In this document: positions 8,705 to 18,026 of the stretch, one piece after another
How positions within the stretch are numbered: the stretch's first letter is position 1
How the letters are laid out: each line of letters starts with the position of its first letter
DNA from: Sphingomonas sp. PP-CE-1G-424
GTDB taxonomy: Bacteria; Pseudomonadota; Alphaproteobacteria; Sphingomonadales; Sphingomonadaceae
NCBI RefSeq assembly: GCF_004341085.1
Contig: NZ_SLXW01000002.1
Location: 558,001-622,000, forward strand
Direction: 5' to 3'
Length of the DNA stretch: 64,000 nt
The notes under the pieces: model-generated
What the model was told of the DNA's origin: nothing
What the model saw: only the letters and a program-made list of their open reading frames with translations
Database searches by the model: none
Made by a program: the position numbers and the translations under genes

Positions 8705-9088
8705 TTATGCGTGGCAGATCTGCGCCGACTTGCCCGGACGGGTCAACGTGACGCTGTCCTCGTTGCCGGTCATCGACCAGCCGCCCTCGGCGGTCTTCGG
8801 CGAACCGGCGACGTCCGACTTCAGCGTGGTCGGCGTGCCGTCCTGCTTGGTGCGGACCACGGCCTGCTTGTCGCCCTGGAAGAACGTCACGTACAACAGG
8901 CTGTTGTCCTTGCAACGCAACGTCTTTTCCGACTTGATCGCGGGCGGCAGTTCGACCGGCGCGGCGTTTGCGAGCGTGTTCGCCATCGGATCGGGATTGG
9001 TGTCGACCACCTCTGGCGAGGCTGGCTTGGAGTTGCAGGCAGCCAGCACGAGCAGCGCGGCAACGGCGGTGATGGGGATGATCTTCAT
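8705..9088 (-). CDS. Small lipoprotein, possibly MliC-like
   Basis: 127 residues from ATG 9088 with a GAGG Shine-Dalgarno. Signal peptide with lipobox LAAC; the lipidated Cys would be residue 18. The mature part has two Cys (LRCKDNS and the C-terminal QICHA) and an extended-strand pattern resembling MliC/PliC lysozyme inhibitors, but the resemblance is weak and I do not assign the function. Single transcription unit with its own terminator. Confidence 0.78.
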   Translation of the reverse strand: MKIIPITAVAALLVLAACNSKPASPEVVDTNPDPMANTLANAAPVELPPAIKSEKTLRCKDNSLLYVTFFQGDKQAVVRTKQDGTPTTLKSDVAGSPKTAEGGWSMTGNEDSVTLTRPGKSAQICHA

Positions 9089-9227
9089 AGCGGAACCTCG
9101 CTTCGCGCATGCAGCATAGGGCGTCAAGGTTTAAGCGCTACCATCGCATCTCCGGACGACAAACAGGTCAGTCTTGCTGACGGGCTGCGCAGGGCGCGCG
9201 GCATGTTGAGCGCGTGCCGGACGAGGA

Positions 9228-9380
9228 TCAGGGCTTCTGCATACCACGCAACGCGGTGAGACGCGTTTCGATGACGTCGATCGGTGTCGCGATGTGCGCG
9301 GCGACCAGCGTGTCGCCGACAGCGAGCATGATCCGCGTTGCTTCCTCCAGCAACGACAGCGCATGTTCGTAGTTTTTCAT
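9228..9380 (-). CDS. Small 50-residue helical protein, hypothetical
   Basis: Begins MKNYEHALSLLEEATRIM and ends RGMQKP. Start ATG 9380 is preceded by a clear AGAAAGGGG ribosome binding site. Predicted amphipathic helices, no signal peptide or Cys. The frame shows coding character (acidic/Leu-rich heptads) absent from the overlapping Arg-rich frames. I do not recognise a family. Divergent from the cysteine synthase gene; the 190 bp between them would hold both promoters. Confidence 0.65.
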   Translation of the reverse strand: MKNYEHALSLLEEATRIMLAVGDTLVAAHIATPIDVIETRLTALRGMQKP

Positions 9381-9570
9381 GACCGATAGCCCCTTTCTTG
9401 GGCACGACTTGGACAGGAGGCAAGGCTAACATGGATCAATCCACCCTGAAAGCACGTTATGGATTCGCGCAAGAGGCGTTCGGCGCGACCTGTCGGCGTG
9501 GCGTATCGTGTTTAGCACGCAAAACTTTCGATGGGTTGCCCGCGGCGGATGGCAGCGCCATTTGTCGGCG

Positions 9571-10539
9571 ATGCACACGACATCTGATACGCTCGCCCTG
9601 ATCGGCAATACCCCGCTCGTTCGACTGAAGGGGCCGAGCGACGCAACGGGCTGCGATATCTTCGGAAAGTGCGAATTCGCCAACCCCGGCGCGTCGGTCA
9701 AGGATCGCGCGGCGCTGTTCATCGTCGAGGATGCGGAGGAGCGGGGTCTGCTCCAGCCTGGCGGCACGATCGTCGAGGGGACCGCGGGCAACACCGGTAT
9801 CGGTCTAGCGCTGGTCGCCAACGCCAAGGGCTACAAGACGATCATCGTCATGCCGGAGACGCAGAGCCGGGAGAAGATGGACACGCTCAGGGCTCTGGGG
9901 GCCGAGCTGGTGCTGGTGCCTGCGGCGGCGTTCTCGTCGCCGTGCCATTTCGTCCATACCTCGCGCCGGATCGCCGACGAGACGCCGGGCGCGATCTGGG
10001 CGAACCAGTTCGACAATATCGCCAACCGCCGCGCGCATATCGTCGGCACCGCCGAGGAAATCTGGGCGCAGATGGAGGGCCGGGTCGATGGCTTTACCTG
10101 TGCAGCCGGCACCGGCGGGACGATCGCCGGCGTCGGGCTCGGGCTGAAGGCCAAGGACGAGGCGGTCTGCATCGCGCTCAGCGACCCGCATGGCGCGGCC
10201 CTCTACAATTACTACGCGCACGGCGAACTGAAGTCCGAGGGATCGTCGGTCGCCGAGGGGATCGGGCAGGGGCGAATCACCGCCAACCTCGAAGGCGCGC
10301 CGATCGACACCCAGTTCCGGATCTCGGACCAGGAGGGGTATGCCTGGGTGCGCCGGCTGCTCGACGACGAAGGACTCTGCCTTGGCTTGTCGTCGGGTAT
10401 CAACGTTGCGGGAGCGGTCGCGCTGGCACGACATCTGGGGCCGGGAAAGCGCATCGCGACGATCCTGTGCGATACCGGATTCCGGTATCTTTCGACGCTG
10501 TACGATCCCGAATGGCGCACAGCCAAGGGCCTGACTTGA
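9571..10539 (+). CDS. cysK: Cysteine synthase A (O-acetylserine sulfhydrylase family)
   Basis: 322 residues from ATG 9571; the upstream ORF extension to 9508 has no family resemblance. PLP-dependent fold type II enzyme that makes cysteine from O-acetylserine and sulfide. PLP lysine is K44 in GASVKDRA; phosphate/substrate loops are TAGNTG (71-76) and the later GTGGT. The TAGNTG variant of TSGNTG and the C-terminal ILCDTGFRYLSTLYD occur in alphaproteobacterial CysK-type enzymes. CysM or a related beta-substituting enzyme cannot be excluded. Confidence 0.9.
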   Translation: MHTTSDTLALIGNTPLVRLKGPSDATGCDIFGKCEFANPGASVKDRAALFIVEDAEERGLLQPGGTIVEGTAGNTGIGLALVANAKGYKTIIVMPETQSREKMDTLRALGAELVLVPAAAFSSPCHFVHTSRRIADETPGAIWANQFDNIANRRAHIVGTAEEIWAQMEGRVDGFTCAAGTGGTIAGVGLGLKAKDEAVCIALSDPHGAALYNYYAHGELKSEGSSVAEGIGQGRITANLEGAPIDTQFRISDQEGYAWVRRLLDDEGLCLGLSSGINVAGAVALARHLGPGKRIATILCDTGFRYLSTLYDPEWRTAKGLT

Positions 10540-10597
10540 TCCGGCCTGCGTCGAGAATCGACAGCGGGACGATGGTCGGGTATCGGAACGCGACAAG

Positions 10598-10867
10598 ATG
10601 AAGTCGCCCAACGATCCCTATCAGCGCATGCAGCGCATCAAGGTCGGCCTGATCGGCCTTGCGGCCGTGGTGCTTTTGATCGGGCTGGCCAGCGCGATCA
10701 TCGGCTCTGCAAGCCGCGAGCGGCCGGTCGCGGCGGTAGGGGCTGCCCAGCCAGACGTGGTGGCCAACATGGGTGTGACGAACAGCGTGGACGCCGCCGA
10801 TCCCACCGAACCCCTGGCCGAAATGGGCGTAGCTCCCAGTGCAAATGGTCAATCCGCGACTCGCTGA
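10598..10867 (+). CDS. Small single-pass membrane protein, hypothetical
   Basis: 89 residues: a short charged N-terminus, one transmembrane helix (about 15-37, VGLIGLAAVVLLIGLASAII) and a low-complexity periplasmic tail. No recognised domain. It follows cysK by 58 bp on the same strand and precedes the dcw cluster. Confidence 0.7.
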   Translation: MKSPNDPYQRMQRIKVGLIGLAAVVLLIGLASAIIGSASRERPVAAVGAAQPDVVANMGVTNSVDAADPTEPLAEMGVAPSANGQSATR

Positions 10868-11220
10868 GGCTGATTGCTGCCGTTGATTGCACATCGATGA
10901 TTGCACACCGCCGGGCACGATCCATGCCGCGTTGAACATTCGCGCGTGCCCATCGAGGCTGCCCGTTCGAACCGCCGATTGTGCCTGATCCCCGGAATTC
11001 CCCAGCCTAACGTCCCTAATGGCGTGTTAATCCGCGTTGTGGGGTGCAATTTTCCCCGATTTGGTCGACGAAACCTGTCGTGGATTCCGTCCAATCCCCA
11101 AAAATCCCGTTGCGTCCCCAGTCCGCTATGGTAGATGGAGATTAATACAGGGGCATGTTTCACCGTCGGCGATTGCTGCGGTCGAGGCGCGACGAGGGTC
11201 GCGGCTCGGGACGGTGAATC
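10868..11220 (+). other. 353-bp leader region upstream of mraZ
   Basis: No convincing ORF and no RNase P RNA signature (I looked because rnpB can lie near mraZ in alphaproteobacteria). AT content rises around 11027-11060 and 11095-11150. It contains the candidate MraZ operator described separately and presumably the dcw promoter, but no strong -35/-10 pair stands out. Confidence 0.6.
11095..11119 (+). promoter_or_regulatory. Candidate MraZ box (three direct repeats)
   Basis: TCCC occurs at 11095, 11105 and 11115, an exact 10-bp period; on the other strand this reads GGGA every 10 bp. In E. coli, MraZ binds three TGGGN repeats with 5-bp spacers upstream of its own gene. The position, about 100 bp before mraZ, fits autoregulation of the dcw cluster. 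The assignment is inferred from spacing and place. Confidence 0.55.
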
Positions 11221-11748
11221 ATGTGCGCCATTTCGAAGGGTTTTGGCGTGTCGGTGCGGGGTCGCTATCAAGGAGACGGTATCGGCCTTGTCGACGACAA
11301 GGGCCGGGTAGCCATCCCCTCGGCGCTCCGCACCACGCTCTCGGCAAATGCGCCCAAGGCGAACGGCAAGGACGGCGGGACCATCATCATCGGCGCGCAT
11401 CAGAAGAATCGCTGTCTGGTCGCGTATGATCCCGGTTACGTCGACATCCTCGCCGAGCGCCTCGATCGCCGCGAATCCGAGAACACGTCCGAGAATGGCG
11501 AATACGACTACAACATCAAGCGCGCCGCCGCGTCGGGCGAAGCGGTGCCGTTCGACGGCTCCGGTCGTTTCATCATGCCCGCGTTCCCGCGCTTCTATGC
11601 GGGCATCAAGGGCCATGCGTTCTTCTATGGCGTGCTCGATTATATCGAGATCTGGGATCCCGCGACGCTGATCGCCACCGACGGCATGCCCCCCGTCGTC
11701 AAGGAGATGGCGCGCTTCTACATGGCCGAGAAGGGAGTGCAGCTGTGA
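11221..11748 (+). CDS. mraZ: Transcriptional regulator MraZ
   Basis: 175 residues, two SpoVT-AbrB-like DNA-binding repeats. The first contains [14 protein letters not shown]; the second contains [19 protein letters not shown]. MraZ forms ring oligomers and regulates its own dcw operon. Start ATG 11221 is used; GTG 11250 would remove an N-terminal stretch that is not well conserved. First gene of the cluster; overlaps rsmH by 4 bp (GTGA). Confidence 0.92.
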   Translation: MCAISKGFGVSVRGRYQGDGIGLVDDKGRVAIPSALRTTLSANAPKANGKDGGTIIIGAHQKNRCLVAYDPGYVDILAERLDRRESENTSENGEYDYNIKRAAASGEAVPFDGSGRFIMPAFPRFYAGIKGHAFFYGVLDYIEIWDPATLIATDGMPPVVKEMARFYMAEKGVQL

Positions 11749-12695
11749 GCAGTCCCGACGCGCCGCATATCCCCGTCCTGCTCGACGAAGTCCTGGCCGC
11801 GCTTTCCCCGGAGCCCGGCGAGACGATGGTCGACGGCACGTTCGGTGCGGGCGGCTACACGCTGGCGTTGCTCAAGTCGGGCGCGCGGATCGTCGCGTTC
11901 GACCGCGATCCAGACGCGATCGCCAATGGTCGCGCGATGGAAGAGGCCGAAGAAGGCCTGACCCTGATCGCCGCGGACTTCTCGGCGATGGCGTCCGAAC
12001 TCGAATCGCGCGGCCTTGCCCCGGTGGACGGCGTGACGCTCGATATCGGCGTGTCGTCGATGCAGCTCGACCAGGCCGAGCGCGGCTTCTCGTTCCAGTC
12101 GGACGGTCCGCTCGACATGCGGATGGCGCAGGCCGGCATGTCGGCGGCGGACTTCGTCAACGAGGCGGACGAGAACGAGATCGCCGACGTGCTGTATCAG
12201 TACGGCGACGAGCCCAAGTCGCGTCGCGTGGCCCGCGCGATCGTCGCGGCGCGCCCGCTGACGCGCACCGGCGAGCTGGCGCACATCGTCCGCCGCGCGC
12301 TCGGCTACAAGGCGCACGACAAGAAGGACCCCGCGACGCGCGCGTTCCAGGCGATCCGGATCCATGTGAACCGCGAACTCGGTGAGCTGGCCGACGGGTT
12401 GCTTGCGGCCGAGCGCGTGCTGAAGCCCGGTGGTCGCCTCGCGATCGTGACGTTCCACAGCCTCGAAGACCGGATGGTGAAGCGCTTCCTGCGCACGCGG
12501 TCCGGTGGCTCGCCTTCAGGTTCGCGTCATCTTCCGCAGGTGAAAGCCGTTGCGGAACCTAGTTTTTCTCATGTCGGCCGCGGTGTTCGCGCCGGCGAGG
12601 CCGAGATCGCACGCAACCCGCGGGCGCGCTCGGCGACATTACGGACGGCGCGGCGGACCTCCGCGCAACCCTGGACGGAAGAGGTGACGACATGA
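11745..12695 (+). CDS. rsmH: 16S rRNA (cytosine1402-N4)-methyltransferase RsmH
   Basis: 316 residues. SAM-dependent enzyme that N4-methylates C1402 in the ribosomal P site. Motifs: [10 protein letters not shown] at the N-terminus, [11 protein letters not shown] (SAM loop), [38 protein letters not shown] and [13 protein letters not shown]. Starts with GTG inside the mraZ stop and overlaps ftsL with ATGA. Confidence 0.97.
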   Translation: MSSPDAPHIPVLLDEVLAALSPEPGETMVDGTFGAGGYTLALLKSGARIVAFDRDPDAIANGRAMEEAEEGLTLIAADFSAMASELESRGLAPVDGVTLDIGVSSMQLDQAERGFSFQSDGPLDMRMAQAGMSAADFVNEADENEIADVLYQYGDEPKSRRVARAIVAARPLTRTGELAHIVRRALGYKAHDKKDPATRAFQAIRIHVNRELGELADGLLAAERVLKPGGRLAIVTFHSLEDRMVKRFLRTRSGGSPSGSRHLPQVKAVAEPSFSHVGRGVRAGEAEIARNPRARSATLRTARRTSAQPWTEEVTT

Positions 12696-13381
12696 CGGCG
12701 GCGTATCGGATGAAGGGTGTGGGCTGGTTCGGGGGCTGCGTGGCCGTCGTGCTCGGTTTCTACCTCGTGTCGCTGCAGGTCGCCGCCGAGCGCAAGAAGC
12801 TGGAGGCGGTCAATGGTCAGATCCGCTCCGCGCAGCGCGACATCCGTGCGCTGGAAACCGAGTTCGATACGCGGGGCAATCTGGCGCAGCTCGAGCGCTG
12901 GAATGGTGATACGCTGGCACTGTCGGCGCCGACCGCGGGCCAGTTCGTCGTGAGCGAGGCCGCGCTCGCGGCGCTCGACGTCAACAGCCTGCGCGCGGAC
13001 GGGGTCCAGACCGCCGCGCTGCTGGTGCCGTCGGGTGCTGGCTCGGCTGTCACGGTGCCGATCGTCCCGGTCACCGCCGCGCCGGCAGTCGTTAAGCTTG
13101 CCCCCGTCCAGATGGCGCAGGTTACCGCACCGCGCGCGATGAACGTCGCGATCCAGGCTGCTTCGAAGACCGCGCTCAAGCCGGTCGTGATCCGCGCGTC
13201 GGTGTCGACGCCGCGCTCCGCCGAGGCCGCACTCGTTCGCGCCGCCAAGACCGAACGCCTTGCGGCAGTGGCCAAGGTCCGGCCGCAGGCGGTTGCGATG
13301 CTCGACCGCAAGCTCCTGTCCGACACGACGCTGGGTGACATCATGAGCGGCGCCCGCTCCGAAAGCCGTAAGCGGCGGTGA
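12692..13381 (+). CDS. ftsL: Cell division protein FtsL-like
   Basis: 229 residues, longer than enterobacterial FtsL (about 120). Short cytoplasmic end, one transmembrane helix (about 10-30), then a coiled-coil region (about 31-65) that would pair with FtsB in the divisome. The rest is Ala/Val/Pro-rich with no known domain. Identity rests on topology and position between rsmH and ftsI; sequence is poorly conserved in this family. Overlaps both neighbours by 4 bp. Confidence 0.83.
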   Translation: MTAAYRMKGVGWFGGCVAVVLGFYLVSLQVAAERKKLEAVNGQIRSAQRDIRALETEFDTRGNLAQLERWNGDTLALSAPTAGQFVVSEAALAALDVNSLRADGVQTAALLVPSGAGSAVTVPIVPVTAAPAVVKLAPVQMAQVTAPRAMNVAIQAASKTALKPVVIRASVSTPRSAEAALVRAAKTERLAAVAKVRPQAVAMLDRKLLSDTTLGDIMSGARSESRKRR

Positions 13382-15096
13382 CCGCCTTGGTCGCCCGGCC
13401 CGTCTCGCAGCAACGTAGCGCCAACCAGCGTCATGCACTGGTGGCGACGGCGCACACGCGCCTGATGATGCTGATGTTCCTGTTCGGAGCAGCGGTGCTG
13501 GTGGTGGTCGGGCGACTCGGGATGCTGGCGGTGCAGGCATCGCTTGCCGATCCGCAGGCGCGATCGGCGGCGATCGCGGCACGCGGCGACATCGTCGATC
13601 GCAACGGTGCGCCGCTCGCGCGGACGATCGATGCGTGGACGATCGCGGTGCACCCGAAGAAGCTGATCGGCGATCCGACCGAGATCGCCAGCAAGCTTGC
13701 CGCGCTGATGCCCGAGGCGGGTGACCAGGCGCATTATTATGCGCTGCTGACGTCGGGCAAGAGCTTCATCTATCTCCAGCGGCGCGCGTCGCCGGCACTG
13801 GTCGAGCAGGTCAATGCGATCGGCGAGCCCGCGATCGTGTTCGACCGCGATACGCAGCGGCTCTACCCGCAATCGACGATGGCGGCGCATGCGCTCGGCT
13901 TCCTGTCGACCGCAGGCCACGGCATGAGCGGGATGGAGCGCGTGCTCGACGAGCGGCTGACCAACCCGGCGCTCAACGGCACGCCGGTCGCGCTGTCGCT
14001 CGACAATCGCGTCCAGGCGGCGATGGAGAGCGAACTCGGCCGCGCGATGACGACCTTCTCGGCACGCGGCGCTGGCGGCATCGTCCTCGACGTCGCGACT
14101 GGCGAAGTGATCGCGATGGTCTCGTTGCCGACCTTCAACCCCAACCGCGTCGGCATGTCGGGCAGCGAACAGCTCCGCAACATCACGACGCAGAGCGTGT
14201 TCGAGCTCGGCTCGACGTTCAAGCCGATCACGATGGCGACCGCGATGGACACGGGTGTCGTCACATCGTTCGCGCGGCGCTTCGATGCGACGCACCCGCT
14301 CCAGGTCGGGCGCTTCACGATCCATGACGAGCGCGGTGATCCGAAGCGATGGCTCAACATGGCCGAGACGCTGATCTACTCGTCGAACATCGCCACCGCA
14401 CGTGTGGCCGACGAGGTCGGGCCCGCGAAGATGCAGGCGATGTTCAAGAAGCTTGGCTTCGATACCAAGCCCGATATCGAACTGCGCGAGAAGGGCCGTC
14501 CGTTGTGGCCGAAATACTGGGCGCGGACGACGACGATGACCACCGCTTACGGCCACGGTATTGCGGTGACTCCGCTGCATCTGGCGAGCGCCTATGCGGC
14601 GCTGGTCAATGGCGGGATCTGGCGGCCGGCGACGTTGCTGAAGGTCGCGCCGGGGCATGCGGTTGCCGGTCGTCGCGTCATCAGCGAGCAGACCAGCGCG
14701 CGGATGCGGCAGATGCTGCGGCTGATCGTGCAGCGCGGTACGGGGCGTAAGGGCGATGCACCGGGCTACCGCGTCGGTGGCAAGACCGGGACGGCCGAGG
14801 CGGCTGTCTCGGGTGGCTACGATCATTCGCGCAACGTGGCGACGTTTGCCGCGGCGTTCCCGATGGATGCGCCACGCTATGTCGTGCTGGCGATGCTCGA
14901 TTCGCCACTCGGGACGAAGGAAACCGCCGGGTGGAAGACCGCGGCGTGGAATACCGCGCCGGTGGTCGGCCGGACGATCTCGCGCGTCGGGGCGATCCTG
15001 GGCGTGGTGCCCGACGCGCACCGCGATATCGACGAGTCTGACATCCTGCCGACTTTGTGGCAGGACCCGTCGCGTACACAGCCGACCGGGCAATGA
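13378..15096 (+). CDS. ftsI: Peptidoglycan D,D-transpeptidase FtsI (PBP3)
   Basis: 572 residues, class B penicillin-binding protein making septal cross-links. One N-terminal membrane helix (about 28-50), dimerisation/pedestal domain (about 65-220) and transpeptidase domain with all three motifs: STFK at 279-282 (nucleophile S279), SSN at 335-337 and KTG at 469-471. Start GTG 13378 overlaps the ftsL stop. Ten bases separate it from murE. Confidence 0.96.
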   Translation: MTALVARPVSQQRSANQRHALVATAHTRLMMLMFLFGAAVLVVVGRLGMLAVQASLADPQARSAAIAARGDIVDRNGAPLARTIDAWTIAVHPKKLIGDPTEIASKLAALMPEAGDQAHYYALLTSGKSFIYLQRRASPALVEQVNAIGEPAIVFDRDTQRLYPQSTMAAHALGFLSTAGHGMSGMERVLDERLTNPALNGTPVALSLDNRVQAAMESELGRAMTTFSARGAGGIVLDVATGEVIAMVSLPTFNPNRVGMSGSEQLRNITTQSVFELGSTFKPITMATAMDTGVVTSFARRFDATHPLQVGRFTIHDERGDPKRWLNMAETLIYSSNIATARVADEVGPAKMQAMFKKLGFDTKPDIELREKGRPLWPKYWARTTTMTTAYGHGIAVTPLHLASAYAALVNGGIWRPATLLKVAPGHAVAGRRVISEQTSARMRQMLRLIVQRGTGRKGDAPGYRVGGKTGTAEAAVSGGYDHSRNVATFAAAFPMDAPRYVVLAMLDSPLGTKETAGWKTAAWNTAPVVGRTISRVGAILGVVPDAHRDIDESDILPTLWQDPSRTQPTGQ

Positions 15097-15106
15097 GGAC
15101 TATTGC

Positions 15107-16522
15107 ATGAAACTCGCAGCGCTGACCGACGGGACGGAAGAGGCGCAGGTGACGGGGTTCGCGATCGATCACCGCAAAGTCGCGCCGGGCACGGTGTTCG
15201 GCGCGTTCGAAGGCGCGCGCGTCAACGGCGAGGATTTCGTGGCCGATGCGATCCGCTCGGGCGCGATCGCAGTCGTGGCGCGGCCTGGGCTGACGGTCGA
15301 GGGCGCGACCTACATCGCCGACGACAATCCTCGCGAGCGGTTCGCGCAACTGGCGGCGAAGTTCTTCGCGCCGTTTCCCGAGACGTCGGTGGCGATTACC
15401 GGGACGAACGGGAAAACGTCGTGTGTCGAGATGACCCGCCAGCTCTGGCGGATGGCGGGGTTCCATGCGGCGTCGATCGGGACGCTGGGGGTTACGACGG
15501 CCGACGAGCGGGTGACGACCGGGCTGACCACGCCGGATGTGGTGACGTTCCTGTCGAACGTGGCTGGGCTTGCGCGTGAAGGCGTGACGCATCTGGCGTT
15601 CGAAGCGTCGAGCCACGGCCTGACGCAGTATCGGACCGAGGGGCTGAAGGTGGCTGCCGCGGCGTTCACCAATCTCAGCCGCGACCATCTCGACTATCAC
15701 GGCGACATGGCGGCGTATTTTACCGCCAAAATCCGGCTGTTCTCCGAAGTGCTTTCGACGGACGGCGCTGCGGTGGTGTGGGCGGACGATCCGCAATCGG
15801 CGCGGGTGATCGATCTGGCACGCGAGCGTGGCAACAAGCTGATCACGGTCGGGACGCAGGGCGAGACGTTGCGGCTCGTGGGCCGTGATCCGACTTTGCT
15901 CGGGCAGGGGCTGACGATCGAGGCTGACGGCCAGACGTACAAGGTCACCTTGCCGCTGATCGGCGCCTACCAGGCGGCGAATGCGCTGGTATCGGCCGGA
16001 CTGGTGATCGCGACCGGGGGCGATGTGGCCGCTACGATCGCGAACCTCGCGCGCCTGCAGCCGGTGCGCGGGCGGCTGGAGCGGGCGGTGATCGCGAAGT
16101 CTGGCGCGCCGGTTTATGTCGACTATGCACATACGCCCGACGCTTTGGAGGCCGCAATCGCCGCGCTCAAACCGCACGCTGGTGGCAAGCTGATCGTGGT
16201 GTTTGGCGCCGGCGGTGATCGCGATACCGGCAAGCGCGAGACGATGGGGCAGGTCGCGGTGCAACACGCCGACCGCGTGATCGTCACCGACGACAACCCC
16301 CGGACCGAGGACGCGCGCGCGATCCGGTGCGATGTGCTGAAGGGTGCGCGCGGCGCTGAGGAAATCGGTGATCGGCGCGCGGCGATCGGCGCGGCGGTAC
16401 GCGAGGCAGGACCAGAGGATATCGTGCTGATCGCCGGCAAGGGGCATGAGCAAGGCCAGATCGTCGGCGACATGGTCTTGCCGTTCGACGACGTGACCGT
16501 CGCGCGGGAGTGCGCGGCGTGA
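15107..16522 (+). CDS. murE: UDP-MurNAc-tripeptide synthetase MurE (meso-diaminopimelate adding)
   Basis: 471 residues from ATG 15107, with GAGGA upstream. ATP-binding loop ITGTNGKTSC; lysine to be carboxylated in the FTAKIRLFSE region; DNPRTED, the DNPR motif that marks meso-diaminopimelate rather than lysine specificity. Cytoplasmic, third amino acid addition to the stem peptide. Its TGA lies in a GTGA (16519-16522), the form of an overlapped start, but that GTG frame soon stops; the functional murF start is 125 bp downstream beyond a palindromic repeat. Confidence 0.96.
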   Translation: MKLAALTDGTEEAQVTGFAIDHRKVAPGTVFGAFEGARVNGEDFVADAIRSGAIAVVARPGLTVEGATYIADDNPRERFAQLAAKFFAPFPETSVAITGTNGKTSCVEMTRQLWRMAGFHAASIGTLGVTTADERVTTGLTTPDVVTFLSNVAGLAREGVTHLAFEASSHGLTQYRTEGLKVAAAAFTNLSRDHLDYHGDMAAYFTAKIRLFSEVLSTDGAAVVWADDPQSARVIDLARERGNKLITVGTQGETLRLVGRDPTLLGQGLTIEADGQTYKVTLPLIGAYQAANALVSAGLVIATGGDVAATIANLARLQPVRGRLERAVIAKSGAPVYVDYAHTPDALEAAIAALKPHAGGKLIVVFGAGGDRDTGKRETMGQVAVQHADRVIVTDDNPRTEDARAIRCDVLKGARGAEEIGDRRAAIGAAVREAGPEDIVLIAGKGHEQGQIVGDMVLPFDDVTVARECAA

Positions 16523-16530
16523 ACGCAACT

Positions 16531-16645
16531 CTCTTCTTCCCCCCTCCCGCAAGCGGGAGGGGCCGGGGGTGGGCTCGCGGGTTCGGCAGGCGCTGCGCTT
16601 CGTGGATGGCGCGCGCCGACCCCCTCCCGCTCGCGGGAGGGGGGA
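16531..16645. repeat. GC-rich palindromic element between murE and murF (family C)
   Basis: Two hairpin cores: CCCCTCCCGCAAGCGGGAGGGG near the left end (16541-16562) and CCCCTCCCGCTCGCGGGAGGGG at the right end (16621-16642), separated by about 58 bp. It fills nearly all of the only large gap in the murE-to-ftsQ run. The right arm contributes the murF ribosome binding site. Confidence 0.85.
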
Positions 16646-16649
16646 AGTG
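16636..16649 (+). promoter_or_regulatory. murF ribosome binding site inside a repeat arm
   Basis: GGAGG at 16636-16640 lies 6 bases before the GTG start at 16647. These bases are the 3' strand of the right hairpin of the palindromic element, so folding of that hairpin would mask the site. Confidence 0.6.
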
Positions 16650-18026
16650 AGCCTCTGGACTTCGGCCGAGATCGCGGCCGCTACCGGTGGTGTGGCGTCT
16701 GGCGACTTCGCCGTCACCGGCGTTGCGTTCGACTCGCGTGAAGTTGGCCCGGGCGATTTGTTCGTCGCGATGAAGGGGGAGGCCAGCGATGGCCACCTGT
16801 TCCTCGACCAGGCATTCGCACAAGGAGCGGCGGGGGCGATCGTGTCCGAGCCCTGCGACCACCCGCACGTGCTCGTGACGGACAGTTTTGCCGCCTTAAA
16901 CGCGCTTGGCGCCGCCAGCCGCGTGCGCTCCGCTGCCAAGATCATTGGTGTCACCGGGTCGGTCGGCAAGACCAGCGCGAAGGAGGCTTTGTTTGCCTGT
17001 CTCGACCGTGCAGCCCCCGGCGAGGTCCATCGGTCGGTCAAGAGTTACAACAACCATACCGGCGTACCGCTCAGCCTTGCCCGCATGCCGCGCGACGCTA
17101 AGTTCGGCGTGTTCGAGATGGGGATGAACCATGCCGGCGAACTCGCCGGGCTGACGCTGCTCGTGCGGCCGCATATCGCGATGATCACCGCGATCGCGCC
17201 TGCGCATACCGCGTTCTTTCCCGACGAAAGCGCGATCGCGGATGCGAAGGGGGAGATCTTTGCCGGGCTCGAACCGGACGGGACCGCGATCGTGCCCTAT
17301 GACAGCCCGCACCGCGACCGGCTGCTCGGACACGCCGCGCCCCATGCTGCGCACATCGTGACGTTCGGCAGCGAGAAGGGCGCCGATGTCCGCGCGATCG
17401 AGGCGATGCGGCTGCCGACGGGCGGGACGTTCGTCACCGCGCGGATGGGGCAGGGGGCCGAGCACGAGCTGAGCTTCACGATCGCGCAGCCCGGCGCGCA
17501 CTGGGTGTCCAATGCGCTCGGCGTGCTGGCCTGCGTGCAGGCGGCCGGCAGTGATCTTGGACTCGCCGGCCTCGCGCTTGCGGAACTCGGCGGGCTGCAA
17601 GGTCGCGGTGCGCGGTCTCTGGTGACCGTCGGCGAAGGCCAGGCGCTTGTGATCGACGAGAGCTACAACGCCAACCCAGCCTCGATGCGCGCGACGCTCA
17701 GTGTCCTCGGGCATGAACCTGGCCGCCACATCGCGGTGCTCGGCGAGATGCGCGAACTGGGCGAAGGCTCCGACGACTATCACGCCGGCCTCGCCGAGCC
17801 CATTCTCGCCGCGCGCGTCGAAATGGCGCTGCTCGTCGGTGAAGCGATGGCGCCATTAGCGCAGGTGCTTGAGGGACAGATCGAAACCGTCCATGTGGGC
17901 GACGCTGCGGCCGCGCTCGCGTCGTTACGGACGATCCTGGCGCCGGGCGATGTCGTGCTCGTCAAGGGATCGAACGGGGTGGGCCTCGCCCGCATAGTGG
18001 CTGGCCTCAAAGGCGGGATTATCTGA
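16647..18026 (+). CDS. murF: UDP-MurNAc-tripeptide--D-alanyl-D-alanine ligase MurF
   Basis: 459 residues from GTG 16647 (VSLWTSAEIAAATGG). An in-frame extension to 16569 would only translate the palindromic repeat. ATP loop IGVTGSVGKTSAKEAL, substrate motifs SYNNHTGVPLSL and FEMGMNHAGE, and C-terminal-domain DESYNANPASM are present. Cytoplasmic; adds D-Ala-D-Ala to the UDP-linked tripeptide. Abuts mraY with no gap. Confidence 0.95.
   Translation: MSLWTSAEIAAATGGVASGDFAVTGVAFDSREVGPGDLFVAMKGEASDGHLFLDQAFAQGAAGAIVSEPCDHPHVLVTDSFAALNALGAASRVRSAAKIIGVTGSVGKTSAKEALFACLDRAAPGEVHRSVKSYNNHTGVPLSLARMPRDAKFGVFEMGMNHAGELAGLTLLVRPHIAMITAIAPAHTAFFPDESAIADAKGEIFAGLEPDGTAIVPYDSPHRDRLLGHAAPHAAHIVTFGSEKGADVRAIEAMRLPTGGTFVTARMGQGAEHELSFTIAQPGAHWVSNALGVLACVQAAGSDLGLAGLALAELGGLQGRGARSLVTVGEGQALVIDESYNANPASMRATLSVLGHEPGRHIAVLGEMRELGEGSDDYHAGLAEPILAARVEMALLVGEAMAPLAQVLEGQIETVHVGDAAAALASLRTILAPGDVVLVKGSNGVGLARIVAGLKGGII

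Noticed and set aside
10868..11220. RNase P RNA upstream of mraZ
   Set aside because: The conserved GAGGAAAGTCC segment and its partner are absent.
12817..15093. 758-codon minus-strand ORF opposite ftsL-ftsI
   Set aside because: Arg/His-rich shadow of the ftsI coding strand, no domain or signal; FtsI motifs prove the other strand.
14681..17041. 786-codon minus-strand ORF opposite murE-murF
   Set aside because: Antisense shadow; murE and murF on the plus strand have all ligase motifs.
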